DNA of 64,000 nucleotides from NCBI RefSeq assembly GCF_004297405.1, contig NZ_SCVC01000029.1:1-64000 (forward strand), read 5' to 3'. This DNA is from Reyranella sp. (GTDB lineage: Bacteria; Pseudomonadota; Alphaproteobacteria; Reyranellales; Reyranellaceae). Made by a program: the position numbers and the translations under genes. The notes below the pieces were generated by a model. That model saw only the letters and a program-made list of their open reading frames with translations, ran no database searches and was not told the DNA's origin. This document shows positions 43,250 through 52,306 of this stretch, one piece after another (position 1 is the first letter of the stretch; each line of letters begins with the position of its first letter).

Positions 43250-44638
43250 CTACTTGCGCGGCCGGCTATTGATATAGGCTTTGAGATCCTGGGCGCGCTG
43301 CCATGCCGGCGTGCCTGCCGGCAGTTGACGCGCGGCGGTGTCGGCATGGCTCTGCGCTTCGGCACGCTGGCCGCGCAGGGACGCCATCTCGGCGCGGGCA
43401 AGCGAAGTCATGCCGGGATTGTTGAGCTTCGAGTAACCCGAAGCCATGAGCCGCCACAGTTCGAAGCTGTCGGACTCCTGTTGCATGGCGAGTTCGAGGT
43501 TGCGCACGGCCTCGCGATCGTTTTCGACGTTGTTGGTGTCGAGCAGCGCACGGGCGAAGTCTATCTTCACGATGGCGGCCGACGGCAGGAGCTGCACGGC
43601 GCGGCGATACGAGGCAATCGATTCGGCAGCCCGCCCATTCTCATAGAGCATCTGGCCCCTGACTTCGTGGAAGTACCCGTCGTTGGGATATTCCTTCAAC
43701 AGCCCGTCGATGGTGAGCAGGGCCGAGCCCAGCGCGCCCTTGCGGTAGAGCGCAATGGCACGGGCGTAGCGTGCCGGCACGGCGCGATCGCCTTCGACAT
43801 AACGCGACAAGGCGAGGTCGGGCGCGATGAAGCCATAGAGCTTGGCAACCATGCGCTGATGCAGCATCACGAACTGCGGTGTATCGGGGGTCTTGAGGTA
43901 GGAAGAATTCTTCGCTGCCTGCTCGAAGGCCGCAATTCGCTCGGGTGTCAGCGGATGGGTGGTGAGGTAGGGGTCGCGCCGATTGATGGCGAGCTTCTCT
44001 TCGCGCTGCAGGATGCGCAGAAATTCGATCGTGCCTGTCGGCGACTGGCCTGTGCGCTGCAGGTAGCTGATGGCAGCCTGGTCGGCCGCGCTTTCCTGTG
44101 TCTGTGTGTATTTGAGGAAGGACATCAGCGAGCCCGGCGCCATCGGCTTGCCGCCCATGCCGCCCGAACCGGCGGGGCCACCGACGCCGCCGCCGCCACC
44201 GCCGATGGCACCGCCCGCCATGGCACCGCCGGCCAAGATGGTCTCCAAAATCTGCAAGGTCGACAGGCTGCGCAGCTCTTCCTGCATGCGGGCCAGATGG
44301 CCGCCCGCAATATGACCGCTTTCATGGGCCATGACGCCGATGAGCTGGTTCGGCCGCTCCGTGCGCATGATCAGGCCGGTGTTGATGAAGATGCGCTGGC
44401 CGCCGGCCACGAAGGCGTTGAGTGAATTGTCCTGGACGAGCATGATCTCGACCCCATTAGGGTCGAGGCCGGCCGCTCTCCAGATCGGAACCGTGAAGGT
44501 GCGGATCGTGGATTCGATCTCGGCGTCGCGGATGAGATTGAGTCGTTGACCTTGCTGCGCTGTCGCGGCACGAAACGGCGCCAGCGCCAGAAGGGCGACA
44601 CAGATGAGGGTAGTGATGCGTCTGAACACAGATGGCAC
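43250..44638 (-). CDS. M48-family metalloprotease with TPR repeats (BepA-like)
   Basis: A 462-residue periplasmic protein. After a signal peptide (residues 1-27) the peptidase shows the zinc motif HESGH in IGVMAHESGHIAGGH and the third ligand in ESAADQAAISYL. A Gly-rich loop (GGGGGGVGGPAG) lies between. The C-terminal half has TPR-like helices (for example YFHEVRGQMLYENGRAAESIASYRRAV). BepA checks assembly of outer-membrane proteins such as LptD. The start is GTG 44638 or 44629, and either one overlaps the 5' end of the divergent lipoprotein gene. Confidence 0.9.
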   Translation of the reverse strand: MPSVFRRITTLICVALLALAPFRAATAQQGQRLNLIRDAEIESTIRTFTVPIWRAAGLDPNGVEIMLVQDNSLNAFVAGGQRIFINTGLIMRTERPNQLIGVMAHESGHIAGGHLARMQEELRSLSTLQILETILAGGAMAGGAIGGGGGGVGGPAGSGGMGGKPMAPGSLMSFLKYTQTQESAADQAAISYLQRTGQSPTGTIEFLRILQREEKLAINRRDPYLTTHPLTPERIAAFEQAAKNSSYLKTPDTPQFVMLHQRMVAKLYGFIAPDLALSRYVEGDRAVPARYARAIALYRKGALGSALLTIDGLLKEYPNDGYFHEVRGQMLYENGRAAESIASYRRAVQLLPSAAIVKIDFARALLDTNNVENDREAVRNLELAMQQESDSFELWRLMASGYSKLNNPGMTSLARAEMASLRGQRAEAQSHADTAARQLPAGTPAWQRAQDLKAYINSRPRK

Positions 44639-45992
44639 GGGTCTGCAGAGGGCTAGAAACGGTCAGCGGTCGCGTCAACTATACAGTGCCGCCTTCGCGG
44701 CGGCTGCCATCTTCTTGCTGTCGGGTTGTGGCACAAATGAGACGAGCCGGGAGATGGATCGGGCCGCAAATGCCGCGAATCCAGCCGGGCTGTCGCCAGG
44801 ACGGGGAGGTCTTTCACGGGTTGTTGCAACCGCATCCTTCGCAGCGGCTACCTCCGACGAGAGCCGCGCGACCGAGGTCGGGCGCGATATCCTGGCGAAT
44901 GGAGGCAATGCCACCGACGCCGCCGTCGCCATGTATTTCGCATTGGCCGTGACTCTCCCGTCGGCCGCAAGTCTCGGCGCGTCGGGGGCCTGTATCGTCC
45001 ACGACGACAAGACCAAGCAGGCGGAGTCGTTCGTCTTCGCACCGATCGCGGCTCCTGGACCGATCAAGGGCACATCGTTCTCCGTGCCGAACGGCGTGCG
45101 TGCCGTCACCTTGATGCATGTTCGCCATGGCTCGTCGCGCTGGGAGGCAGTGGTTGCCCCCGCCGAGCGGCTGGCGCGTTTCGGCGTGCCGGTCTCGCGG
45201 GCTTTGTCGCGCGATATGCAGGCCGGTGCCGGCATGCTTGGGGACAACGAGGCGCGTCGGGTCCTGGGCAATGCGCGTGAAGGAACCACGCTGGTCCAGG
45301 CCGAGCTTGCAGGGACGCTGGGCGCGATCCGCCAGCGTGGTGGCGCTGAATTTTTCCAAGGCCAGCTCGCACGGACCATCTCGGAGCAGATTTCCCAGGC
45401 CGGCGGCAGCATGCCGGTCGAGGCGCTGCGCAATGCCGTGCCGCAGGCGACGGCGCCGATAAGTGAGTCGCACTATCGTCGGCGGGTCTATGTCGCGCCG
45501 GCGCCGATGGCTGGTGCTTCGGCCCTTGCCGGATGGAAGGGCAGCGCGCCAGTCGGCGGCGTACCGGTCGATTCCAATGGCTTCGCGGGGCTGGCCGCGG
45601 TCGACGGCAAAGGCGGAGCGGCGGCCTGCGCGCTCTCCATGGGACAGCTCTTCGGCGCTCGTGTCATGGTTCCCAATACCGGCATCATGCTTGGCGCGCC
45701 GACGGCCGATGCGGCTGCGGTCAGCCCGCTCATCATCGCCAATCCCGGCAACGGTGAATTCACCTTCGCAGGCGCCGGCGGCGGTGCGGCGACAGCGGCC
45801 CAAGCCGTGGGTTGGGTGGCGCGCGGGACTATCGAGGAAGACAAGCCCCTGGCTTCCGTGCTGGCGCAACTGCGTGGGCAGGGGGGCTTCGTCAATGCGA
45901 TTGCCTGTCCGTCTGGCCTGCGCGCGGACGGGAGCACATGCCGCGTCGCGGCGGATCCGGCTGGGGCAGGCCTCGCCGCAGTTACCCGGTAA
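44616..45992 (+). CDS. Gamma-glutamyltransferase-like lipoprotein, catalytic Thr not found
   Basis: A 458-residue protein with a lipobox LLSGC near residue 40 and then a domain that opens like gamma-glutamyltransferases (TEVGRDILANGGNATDAAVAMYFALAV; SLGASGACIV). In active enzymes the small subunit starts at a threonine in a TTHxSVVD motif; the matching region here is GFAGLAAVDGKG, with no Thr-Thr-His, so self-processing seems lost. Later GVMLPNTGIMLGA-like text fits the family. It may bind a gamma-glutamyl or glutathione-like ligand without cleaving it. Starts at 44604-44616 all overlap the divergent protease gene. Confidence 0.7.
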   Translation: MRLNTDGTGLQRARNGQRSRQLYSAAFAAAAIFLLSGCGTNETSREMDRAANAANPAGLSPGRGGLSRVVATASFAAATSDESRATEVGRDILANGGNATDAAVAMYFALAVTLPSAASLGASGACIVHDDKTKQAESFVFAPIAAPGPIKGTSFSVPNGVRAVTLMHVRHGSSRWEAVVAPAERLARFGVPVSRALSRDMQAGAGMLGDNEARRVLGNAREGTTLVQAELAGTLGAIRQRGGAEFFQGQLARTISEQISQAGGSMPVEALRNAVPQATAPISESHYRRRVYVAPAPMAGASALAGWKGSAPVGGVPVDSNGFAGLAAVDGKGGAAACALSMGQLFGARVMVPNTGIMLGAPTADAAAVSPLIIANPGNGEFTFAGAGGGAATAAQAVGWVARGTIEEDKPLASVLAQLRGQGGFVNAIACPSGLRADGSTCRVAADPAGAGLAAVTR

Positions 45993-46004
45993 GCGGCGAT
46001 CATC

Positions 46005-47156
46005 ATGTCGGGTAAGCTCTCGCGCCGCGCCGGCGGCGTCGATCCTTTCATTGTCATGGACGTGATGGCAGCGGCGGCCGAAAAGGAAGCCGCCGGCGAT
46101 ACCGTTATCCATCTCGAGGTCGGACAGCCCAGCACACCGGCGCCGAAGGGCGCGCTCGCGGCGGCTCATGCGGCGCTGGACAATGATCGCATCGGCTACG
46201 CTGCTGCTCTCGGCGTACCGGCGCTGCGCGAACGCATCGCGCGTCACTATCGCGACGTCTATGGCGCCGAGGTTTCACCCGACCGTGTGATCGTCACGAC
46301 AGGTTCGTCGGGCGGCTTCCCGCTGGCTTTCCTGTCGAGCTTCGATGTCGGCGATCGTGTGGCGCTCGCAGCGCCTGGCTATCCGGCCTACCGCAACATC
46401 CTGACGGCACTGAACCTCGAGACCGTCGATCTGCCGACGTCGGCGGTCGATCGCTACCAGCCGACGGTCGAGGCATTGGAGAAGGCCGGCCGCATCGACG
46501 GGCTGATCGTAGCGAGCCCGTCCAATCCGACCGGCACGATGGTGAACCGCGCCGAACTCAAGGCACTGGCGGACTGGTGCAACGCCAAAGGCGTGCGGCT
46601 GATCTCCGACGAAATCTATCACGGTATCGTCTACGAGGGCGAAACCGCGTCGGCGGTCGAGATCACTGACAATGCGATCGTGGTCAACAGCTTCTCCAAG
46701 TACTTCTCCATGACCGGCTGGCGCGTCGGCTGGCTGGTCGTTCCGCCCGATCTGGTGCGACCGATCGAACGGCTGACACAGAACTTCTTCATCTCGGTGC
46801 CGACGCTCAGCCAGTACGCGGCGCTGGCTGCTTTCGAGTGTCGTGAGGAACTTGATGGCCATGTCCGCCGCTATCGCACCAATCGCGATCTCCTCATGGC
46901 CGGCCTGCCGGCGGCGGGACTCGACCGGCTGACACCGGCACAGGGCGCCTTCTACATCTACGCCGACGTTTCGCATCTCACCAACGACAGCCGAGAGTTC
47001 TGCCGGCTCATGTTGCGCGAGGCTGGTGTCGCGACGACGCCCGGCGTCGACTTCGACCGCGCCCGGGGGGCGGGGACGCTACGCATCTCCTTCGCCGGCT
47101 CGACCGCCGAGATGGAAGAGGCGGTGCGGCGCCTCAAGGCCTGGCGTCGCGCATGA
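46005..47156 (+). CDS. PLP-dependent aminotransferase, class I/II
   Basis: A 383-residue fold-type I aminotransferase. The PLP lysine is in VVNSFSKYFSMTGWRVGW; other motifs are VASPSNPTGTMVN, RLISDEIYHGIVYEG and RISFAGSTAEMEEAVRRL. The exact amino-acid substrate cannot be told; aspartate, alanine or aromatic aminotransferase activity are all possible. It starts 12 bases after the lipoprotein gene and overlaps the next gene by four bases. Confidence 0.9.
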   Translation: MSGKLSRRAGGVDPFIVMDVMAAAAEKEAAGDTVIHLEVGQPSTPAPKGALAAAHAALDNDRIGYAAALGVPALRERIARHYRDVYGAEVSPDRVIVTTGSSGGFPLAFLSSFDVGDRVALAAPGYPAYRNILTALNLETVDLPTSAVDRYQPTVEALEKAGRIDGLIVASPSNPTGTMVNRAELKALADWCNAKGVRLISDEIYHGIVYEGETASAVEITDNAIVVNSFSKYFSMTGWRVGWLVVPPDLVRPIERLTQNFFISVPTLSQYAALAAFECREELDGHVRRYRTNRDLLMAGLPAAGLDRLTPAQGAFYIYADVSHLTNDSREFCRLMLREAGVATTPGVDFDRARGAGTLRISFAGSTAEMEEAVRRLKAWRRA

Positions 47157-48100
47157 GGAGGCTGGCGCCACTCCTGGCGCTCGCTGTCGTGTCGCCGGCA
47201 TTCGCCCAGCAGAAGCCGAGCTTTGATTGTGCAAAGGCCGCCAGCCTGGCCGAAAGGGCGATCTGTGGCAGCGCCGATCTTGTTAGTGCTGACCGCGACA
47301 TGGCAGCGATCTACAGGCAGCTGTTCAACCGGCTGTCCGGCGCGGCCAGGGAGCATTTGATCACGGACCAGTTGCGCTGGATCGCCGCCCGCAACGAAGC
47401 CTGTATCTATGAACCCACGCGGATGGATACCTGCCTCTGGGATTTCCATCAGAGGCGGATCGCCCAACTGAAGGAGTTGGGGCAGGGCAGCTATCCCTTT
47501 GTCGGCACCTATTGGCTGATCAGACACGACAGAATCGGCAACATCTTCTATCGCATCGAGGCAGCCTGGCCGCAGTTCGATGGAACAACGGCTGATTTTT
47601 CCGCGGTGAACCGCAGCTTTGCCGGGCGTGCGCGCGAATCGGCGGCCGAGGTCATGCCAGACACCAAAGCTGGCCGCGACGCTGCGAGCGAGGAATGGTC
47701 GAACGAGCAGACCTTCGAGCTTTCCTATCCCGGCCCTCGCGCCGTCGCGGTATCGACATCGCGATGGACGCGGATCGGTGATGAAGTCAGCCGCGGCGGC
47801 ATCGAAGGGGCGTTGGTCGATTTGCGTACAGGGCGGTTCGCCGGCCCTACCGACGTCTTCAGCGGTGATTGGCTCGGTTTCTTGACGGCGCAGGTACTTG
47901 CCAAAGCCAGGTCGGTCGACGCCGGCAAACTCAAGACGCTCCTGCAGGAAGCGACGCCCTATCACTATCGTGCGGACCGGCTGGACCTGGTTTTCGAGCC
48001 GGGCGCAGTAGCACCCGAGGCCCAGGGACGGTTGACGGTTGCCGTGCCCTACAATGCGATTCGGAGTCTGCTGCGTGCCGACGGTCCCCTCGGTCGCTAA
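47153..48100 (+). CDS. Secreted LprI-like/DUF3298-like protein, copy 1
   Basis: A 315-residue protein with a signal peptide (RRLAPLLALAVVSPAFAQ). The N-terminal domain (SFDCAKAASLAERAICGSADL, then QLRWIAARNEACI) is the lysozyme-inhibitor LprI type (PF07007) with conserved cysteines. The C-terminal part resembles DUF3298 of the anti-sigma factor RsiV, though the final stretch is more divergent than in copy 2. ATG 47153 overlaps the aminotransferase stop (ATGA). Copy 2 follows 18 bases later, so the two arose by tandem duplication. Confidence 0.75.
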   Translation: MRRLAPLLALAVVSPAFAQQKPSFDCAKAASLAERAICGSADLVSADRDMAAIYRQLFNRLSGAAREHLITDQLRWIAARNEACIYEPTRMDTCLWDFHQRRIAQLKELGQGSYPFVGTYWLIRHDRIGNIFYRIEAAWPQFDGTTADFSAVNRSFAGRARESAAEVMPDTKAGRDAASEEWSNEQTFELSYPGPRAVAVSTSRWTRIGDEVSRGGIEGALVDLRTGRFAGPTDVFSGDWLGFLTAQVLAKARSVDAGKLKTLLQEATPYHYRADRLDLVFEPGAVAPEAQGRLTVAVPYNAIRSLLRADGPLGR

Positions 48101-48118
48101 CTCTGGAAGGAGATTGCG

Positions 48119-49114
48119 ATGAGATTGTTTCTGGCGACTTCTTTCGCCGTTGCTCTGACGACGGCTACGGCAGCTCAGGCGCAGAGCGGGCCCAGTTTCG
48201 ATTGTGCGAAAGCCTCCAATGTCGTGGAACGTGCGGTCTGCAAGGATGCAGACCTCGCCAAAGCCGACCGCGAATTGGCGAGCCTCTACACGGCGTTGCT
48301 GGGGCGGCTGACCGGGCCGGCCAAGGAGAGCCTGGAGAAGAACCAGGTGAGCTGGATCGTAAGCCGCAATCGTAGCTGCGGCGCCAGCGAGCCCGATATG
48401 ACGACCTATTGTCTCAAGAAGAGATACGAGGAGCGGATTGCCGACCTCAAGGCATCCGGTACGGGTACCTATCCCTTCGTCGAGGCGCAGACGATTGAGA
48501 AGAAGGGCAAGGTCGGCAAGGTCAGCTATTCGATCGACATTCTCTATCCGCGCTTCGCCGGAAAGACAGCCGACTTCTCTGCGGTCAACAAGGTCTATGC
48601 CGACAATGCCGCCAAGGCGGCACGTGAAACCACTCCGACTTCTGATCCCGGCGTCGATCGTCCGCAGGAATGGTCGGCGATGGGCAGCTACGCTCTCTAT
48701 CGTCCCGGCCCCGACGCCATCACGGTGGCGTTGGACTTCTGGAGCTATACCGGCGGGGCGCATGGCTATGGCGCCATCACATGCAAACTGGTCGACCTGC
48801 GTTCAGGCAAGGCCGTGGCCCCCGAGGCTGTGTTCGCGCCGGGCGATCAATGGTTGAAGGAGCTCGTCATTCTCACGGCCGCGGATCTCAAGAAGCAGTT
48901 TGTGGAGAATCCCGGTTTCGACGATGCCTTGAAGCCCGCGAGCCTCACCAAGCTTCTGCGCGAAGGCAGCCACTATTGCTGGCAGGCCGGCAAGCTGCAG
49001 CTTTACTTCAATCCCTACGAGGTCGGGCCATACGCTGCCGGCGCTTATACGGTCGACATTCCCTATGCGCGGCTGCGGCCGCATCTGCGCGCAGGCGGGC
49101 CTGTCGCCTTCTGA
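48119..49114 (+). CDS. Secreted LprI-like/DUF3298 protein, copy 2
   Basis: A 331-residue secreted protein with the same layout as the gene before it: signal peptide ending AQAQ, LprI-type domain SFDCAKASNVVERAVCKDAD with QVSWIVSRNRSCG, then DUF3298-like text (WSYTGGAHGYGAITCKLVDL; YEVGPYAAGAYTVDIPYARL). In RsiV this C-terminal domain binds lysozyme, and LprI inhibits lysozyme, so the fusion suggests an envelope defence or wall-hydrolase-binding role. That is inference. It has GGAAGGAG upstream of ATG 48119. Confidence 0.78.
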   Translation: MRLFLATSFAVALTTATAAQAQSGPSFDCAKASNVVERAVCKDADLAKADRELASLYTALLGRLTGPAKESLEKNQVSWIVSRNRSCGASEPDMTTYCLKKRYEERIADLKASGTGTYPFVEAQTIEKKGKVGKVSYSIDILYPRFAGKTADFSAVNKVYADNAAKAARETTPTSDPGVDRPQEWSAMGSYALYRPGPDAITVALDFWSYTGGAHGYGAITCKLVDLRSGKAVAPEAVFAPGDQWLKELVILTAADLKKQFVENPGFDDALKPASLTKLLREGSHYCWQAGKLQLYFNPYEVGPYAAGAYTVDIPYARLRPHLRAGGPVAF

Positions 49115-49121
49115 TTCCAGG

Positions 49122-49598
49122 CTAATGCAGTTTGCGCCGGTCGCGGGTTGCGGCCAGTGAACTGGTGGGCGCGGGGCGTTCGGTCGCGACAGGCGGCACC
49201 GGGCCGGAGTGGTGGCTCGCCATGCGCCAGCCATCGCTCGTTCGTACATAGAGATTGCTCGCCATGAGCTGGCCGTTGGGCAGAATTTCCCGACAGATCA
49301 CCAACGCCAGCCCCGGCCGGCCGACCACCCATTCCTCGGCGCAGCGCACGCGCGGCGCTTCCGGGTGCTTCATGATGGCGCGCCAGCTCGCCATGATCTC
49401 GGTGCGGTCATGAAGGGCGGCCTGCCCGGGATGAAGGCAAATCACCGAACCAGTCAGCGCCCAGATCTGATCCATCGCATTGGCATCACGATCGTTGAAG
49501 GCGCGGTAGAAAGCACGGTTGGCGGCCAGTACGGCGTCGCGTTCGTCGTCGTCGAATTCCGCCAGAAGCGGTGGCAGGCGAGGTGGACGGCGGGGCAT
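49122..49598 (-). CDS. SnoaL/NTF2-like protein
   Basis: A 158-residue protein with the cone-shaped SnoaL_3 or DUF4440 fold: VLAANRAFYRAFNDRDANAMDQIWA at the start, VICLHPGQAALHDRTEIMASW in the middle and ASNLYVRTSDGWRMASHH at the end. No signal peptide. Relatives range from enzymes to ligand-binding proteins, so no function can be assigned. It ends seven bases from the convergent LprI-like copy 2 and is divergent from the acyl-CoA dehydrogenases. Confidence 0.8.
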   Translation of the reverse strand: MPRRPPRLPPLLAEFDDDERDAVLAANRAFYRAFNDRDANAMDQIWALTGSVICLHPGQAALHDRTEIMASWRAIMKHPEAPRVRCAEEWVVGRPGLALVICREILPNGQLMASNLYVRTSDGWRMASHHSGPVPPVATERPAPTSSLAATRDRRKLH

Positions 49599-49668
49599 TC
49601 GACCCTCGAAACTCCCGGGTTGCGCGCCACAGGATTAGCCGACAGAGAAGGGGCATCCAACCGCCGAG

Positions 49669-50832
49669 ATGATGATGTCCATCCCCAAGCTCGAATTCCC
49701 ACCGTTCCACTTGCCTGCCGAAGCCGAGGCGTTGCGCGGCGAGGTCCGCGCCTTCCTCAAGGAGACACTGCCCGGCATCCAGACCGAGGATCGGTTTGCG
49801 AGCTGGAACACGCCGTCGCCGGAGTTCAGCCGGGCGCTCGGCGCCAAGGGCTGGCTCGGCATTACGTGGCCCAAGCAATACGGCGGCGCCGAGCGCACCT
49901 TCCTCGACCGCTACGTCGTGACCGAGGAATTGCTGGGCAACAGCGCGCCGGCCGGTTCGCACTGGGTCGCCGACCGCCAGTCCGGTCCGCTCCTGTTGAA
50001 GTTCGGCAGCGAGCAGCAGCGCCAGGCGATCCTGCCGCGTATTACGCGCGGTGAATGCTATTTCAGCATCGGCATGAGCGAGCCGGACTCGGGTTCGGAC
50101 CTCGCCTCCGTGCGTACGCGCGCCGAGCCGGTTCCCGGCGGCTTCCGCGTCAACGGTACCAAGGTGTGGACCTCCGGGGCGCATCGCAATCACTATTGCA
50201 TCACCTTGGTGCGCACGTCAGGGCAGCATGGCGACCGTCACAAGGGCCTCAGCCAGCTCCTGGTCGATCTCAAGACGCCGGGCGTCACCATCCGCCCGAT
50301 CATCAATCTCGCCGGACGGCATGACTGGAACGAGGTCACGTTCTCCGATGCATTCATCCCCGAGGATTGCCTGATCGGCAACGAGGGCGATGGCTGGCTG
50401 CAGGTGACGAGCGAACTCGCCTTCGAGCGGTCCGGCCCCGAGCGCTTCATGCAGAACGTCTATGTGCTGCGTGAATTGATCCGCGTCCTGGGCCGCCAGC
50501 CGGCCAAGCGCGCGAGCGCCATCGTCGGCCGTCTGATCGCACGCCTGTGGACCCTGCGTCAGATGTCGACCGCCGTTGCAGGCATGATGCAGGGCGGCCA
50601 GTCGCCGGCGATCGAAGCGTCACTGGTGAAGGATCTCGGTACGATCTACGAGCAGGACCTGCCCGAGATCGCCCGCACGTTGGCCGAGTCCGACGCTACG
50701 ACCGAGGACGATCTCGCCGATTTCCTCGATATCGCCCAGTACGCCACGATGATGGCCCCGAGCTACACCATCCAGGGCGGCACGACCCAGGTCCTGCGTG
50801 GCATCGTTGCCCGCGGCCTCGGACTGCGTTGA
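49669..50832 (+). CDS. Acyl-CoA dehydrogenase, subunit 1
   Basis: A 387-residue flavoprotein. It has the FAD and substrate motifs GITWPKQYGGAERTFLDRYV, YFSIGMSEPDSGSDLASVRT, NGTKVWTSGAHRNHY and the ending IQGGTTQVLRGIVARGLGL. The start is one of three ATGs in a row at 49669-49677. Together with the next gene it resembles heterodimeric dehydrogenases such as pimeloyl-CoA dehydrogenase PimC/PimD, though the substrate is unknown. Confidence 0.9.
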   Translation: MMMSIPKLEFPPFHLPAEAEALRGEVRAFLKETLPGIQTEDRFASWNTPSPEFSRALGAKGWLGITWPKQYGGAERTFLDRYVVTEELLGNSAPAGSHWVADRQSGPLLLKFGSEQQRQAILPRITRGECYFSIGMSEPDSGSDLASVRTRAEPVPGGFRVNGTKVWTSGAHRNHYCITLVRTSGQHGDRHKGLSQLLVDLKTPGVTIRPIINLAGRHDWNEVTFSDAFIPEDCLIGNEGDGWLQVTSELAFERSGPERFMQNVYVLRELIRVLGRQPAKRASAIVGRLIARLWTLRQMSTAVAGMMQGGQSPAIEASLVKDLGTIYEQDLPEIARTLAESDATTEDDLADFLDIAQYATMMAPSYTIQGGTTQVLRGIVARGLGLR

Positions 50833-50843
50833 GGAGAACGACC

Positions 50844-51905
50844 ATGGACCGCGAAACCCGCGACATGCTGCTGGAAACCGCCGGCCGCTTTTTCACCGAG
50901 CGCAGCAGCAAGGACGTCGTTAACGGCGTCGAGAAGGGCGTATGGCCGGCCGATCTCTGGAAAGAGATCGAGGAGATGGGCCTGCCACTGATTGCCGTGC
51001 CCGAAGCCCAGGAAGGTGTCGGCGGCACGCTGGCCGACCTGTTGGCGCTCCTGCGTGTGGCCGGCGAGCATGCCGTGCCGGTGCCGCTCGCCGAGACGAC
51101 ACTTGCCAATCTTCTCGTCGCTGCGTCGGGCGGCAAGCCCGCGAGCGGCCCCTCAACTCTGGCGCTTGGTGGCAGCGACTTGTCGCTTCAGGGCAATCGC
51201 CTGTCGGGCAAGGTGACGCGTGTACCGTTCGCCAGCGTCGCCGACCGGTTCGTGTCGGTCGTGAATGCTGGCGGCAAGCCGACCCTGGTGGTCGTGGCGC
51301 GCGATGAGGCGTCGGTCGAGGAGACGCCGAGCCATGCCGGTGAGCCGTACGGCACGGTGGTCTTCGACAATACGCCGGTCGAATTCTCGGCAGCGTCCGC
51401 CGTGAGTGCCGACCGCGCGCTGGAACTCGCCGCCCTGATGCGCACGATGCAGATGGCGGGCGCGGCCGACAAGGTGCTGGTGACGGCAGTCGAATACTGC
51501 AAGCAGCGCGTCCAGTTTGGCCGGCCGATCTCGAACTTCCAGGCGATTCAGCACATGCTGGCGGAACTCGCGAGCTGCGTGGCGGCTACCATCGCGTCGG
51601 CCGAGTCGGCCTCGCGCGATGCCGACGAGGGCGGGCTGGCCGATGGCGGCAGCTTCTCGATCGCGGCGGCCAAGACGCAATGCTCGGACTTCGCGCACCG
51701 CATCGCGGCGCTCTCGCATCAGTCGATGGGCGCCATGGGCTTCACCCACGAGCACATCCTGCATCACTACACGCGCCGCCTCTGGGTGTGGCGTCGCGAC
51801 TTCGGCAGCGAGGCCTTCTGGGGCGAGAAGATCGGCCAGGCCTTCGCCAAGGCCGGCCGCGACGCCATGTGGCCCGCCCTGACCGAGAGCAAATACGCGG
51901 CCTGA
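50844..51905 (+). CDS. Acyl-CoA dehydrogenase, subunit 2
   Basis: A 353-residue member of the same family as the gene 11 bases upstream but more divergent: the middle FAD-contact stretch is short and the recognisable parts are LWKEIEEMGLPLIAVPEAQ, KQRVQFGRPISNFQAIQHMLA and HQSMGAMGFTHEHILHHYTRRLW. Smaller, degenerate second subunits are usual in PimCD-type dehydrogenases. ATG 50844 has GAGGAG upstream. A longer open frame from 50547 only reflects overlap with the first gene. Confidence 0.88.
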   Translation: MDRETRDMLLETAGRFFTERSSKDVVNGVEKGVWPADLWKEIEEMGLPLIAVPEAQEGVGGTLADLLALLRVAGEHAVPVPLAETTLANLLVAASGGKPASGPSTLALGGSDLSLQGNRLSGKVTRVPFASVADRFVSVVNAGGKPTLVVVARDEASVEETPSHAGEPYGTVVFDNTPVEFSAASAVSADRALELAALMRTMQMAGAADKVLVTAVEYCKQRVQFGRPISNFQAIQHMLAELASCVAATIASAESASRDADEGGLADGGSFSIAAAKTQCSDFAHRIAALSHQSMGAMGFTHEHILHHYTRRLWVWRRDFGSEAFWGEKIGQAFAKAGRDAMWPALTESKYAA

Positions 51906-51967
51906 GCGGGCAACCAAGCCCGACAGCGGCCATTTCCTCCAATGGGATCATGCCCAATGGAGGATTC

Positions 51968-52195
51968 ATGGTTCATGACGACAAAGAGCGGCGGGGCGTC
52001 AAAAGCGCCTACGGCCGCTACAGCGCCTCCGATCAGGCGGACGAGCGTCGCAGCAAAGAGGTGCGCGATCACGGTGTCTATGGGCACCGTCCGGAAGACA
52101 GTCCGGGTCATGAGCGTGAACGCACAGCACGACCGACGAACGGCCGGAGTTCCCAGAAGAAACCTCGCTCGCCCCCTCGTGCCGGCCAGCGCTGA
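51968..52195 (+). CDS. Small charged hypothetical protein
   Basis: A 75-residue, very hydrophilic protein rich in Arg, Asp, Glu, Ser and Pro (VHDDKERRGVKSAYGRYSAS; later KKPRSPPRAGQR). GGAGG lies five bases upstream of ATG 51968. It is likely disordered. A hairpin follows at 52214-52240. I do not recognise the family, and its status as a gene rests on the ribosome site and composition. Confidence 0.5.
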   Translation: MVHDDKERRGVKSAYGRYSASDQADERRSKEVRDHGVYGHRPEDSPGHERERTARPTNGRSSQKKPRSPPRAGQR

Positions 52196-52213
52196 TCGAA
52201 GGTAACGTACTGA

Positions 52214-52240
52214 ACGGCGCTCCTGCACGGGGCGCCGTTT
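52214..52240 (+). terminator. Possible intrinsic terminator after the small charged protein
   Basis: ACGGCGC (52214-52220) pairs with GCGCCGT (52232-52238) around an 11-base loop, followed only by TT before GCG. The T tract is poor, so termination may be partial. The next promoter candidate (TTGCGT-N18-GATATA, 52239-52268) begins right after. Confidence 0.35.
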
Positions 52241-52306
52241 GCGTGTCTGGGTATTCTCTGGCGATATATCCGCAGGGATACGTCGACGGTCCATGGGAGC
52301 TGGCCG

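Noticed and set aside
46958-48763. A 601-codon antisense frame across the aminotransferase and LprI-like genes
   Set aside because: It covers three well-supported genes on the other strand and has no ribosome site or known motif.
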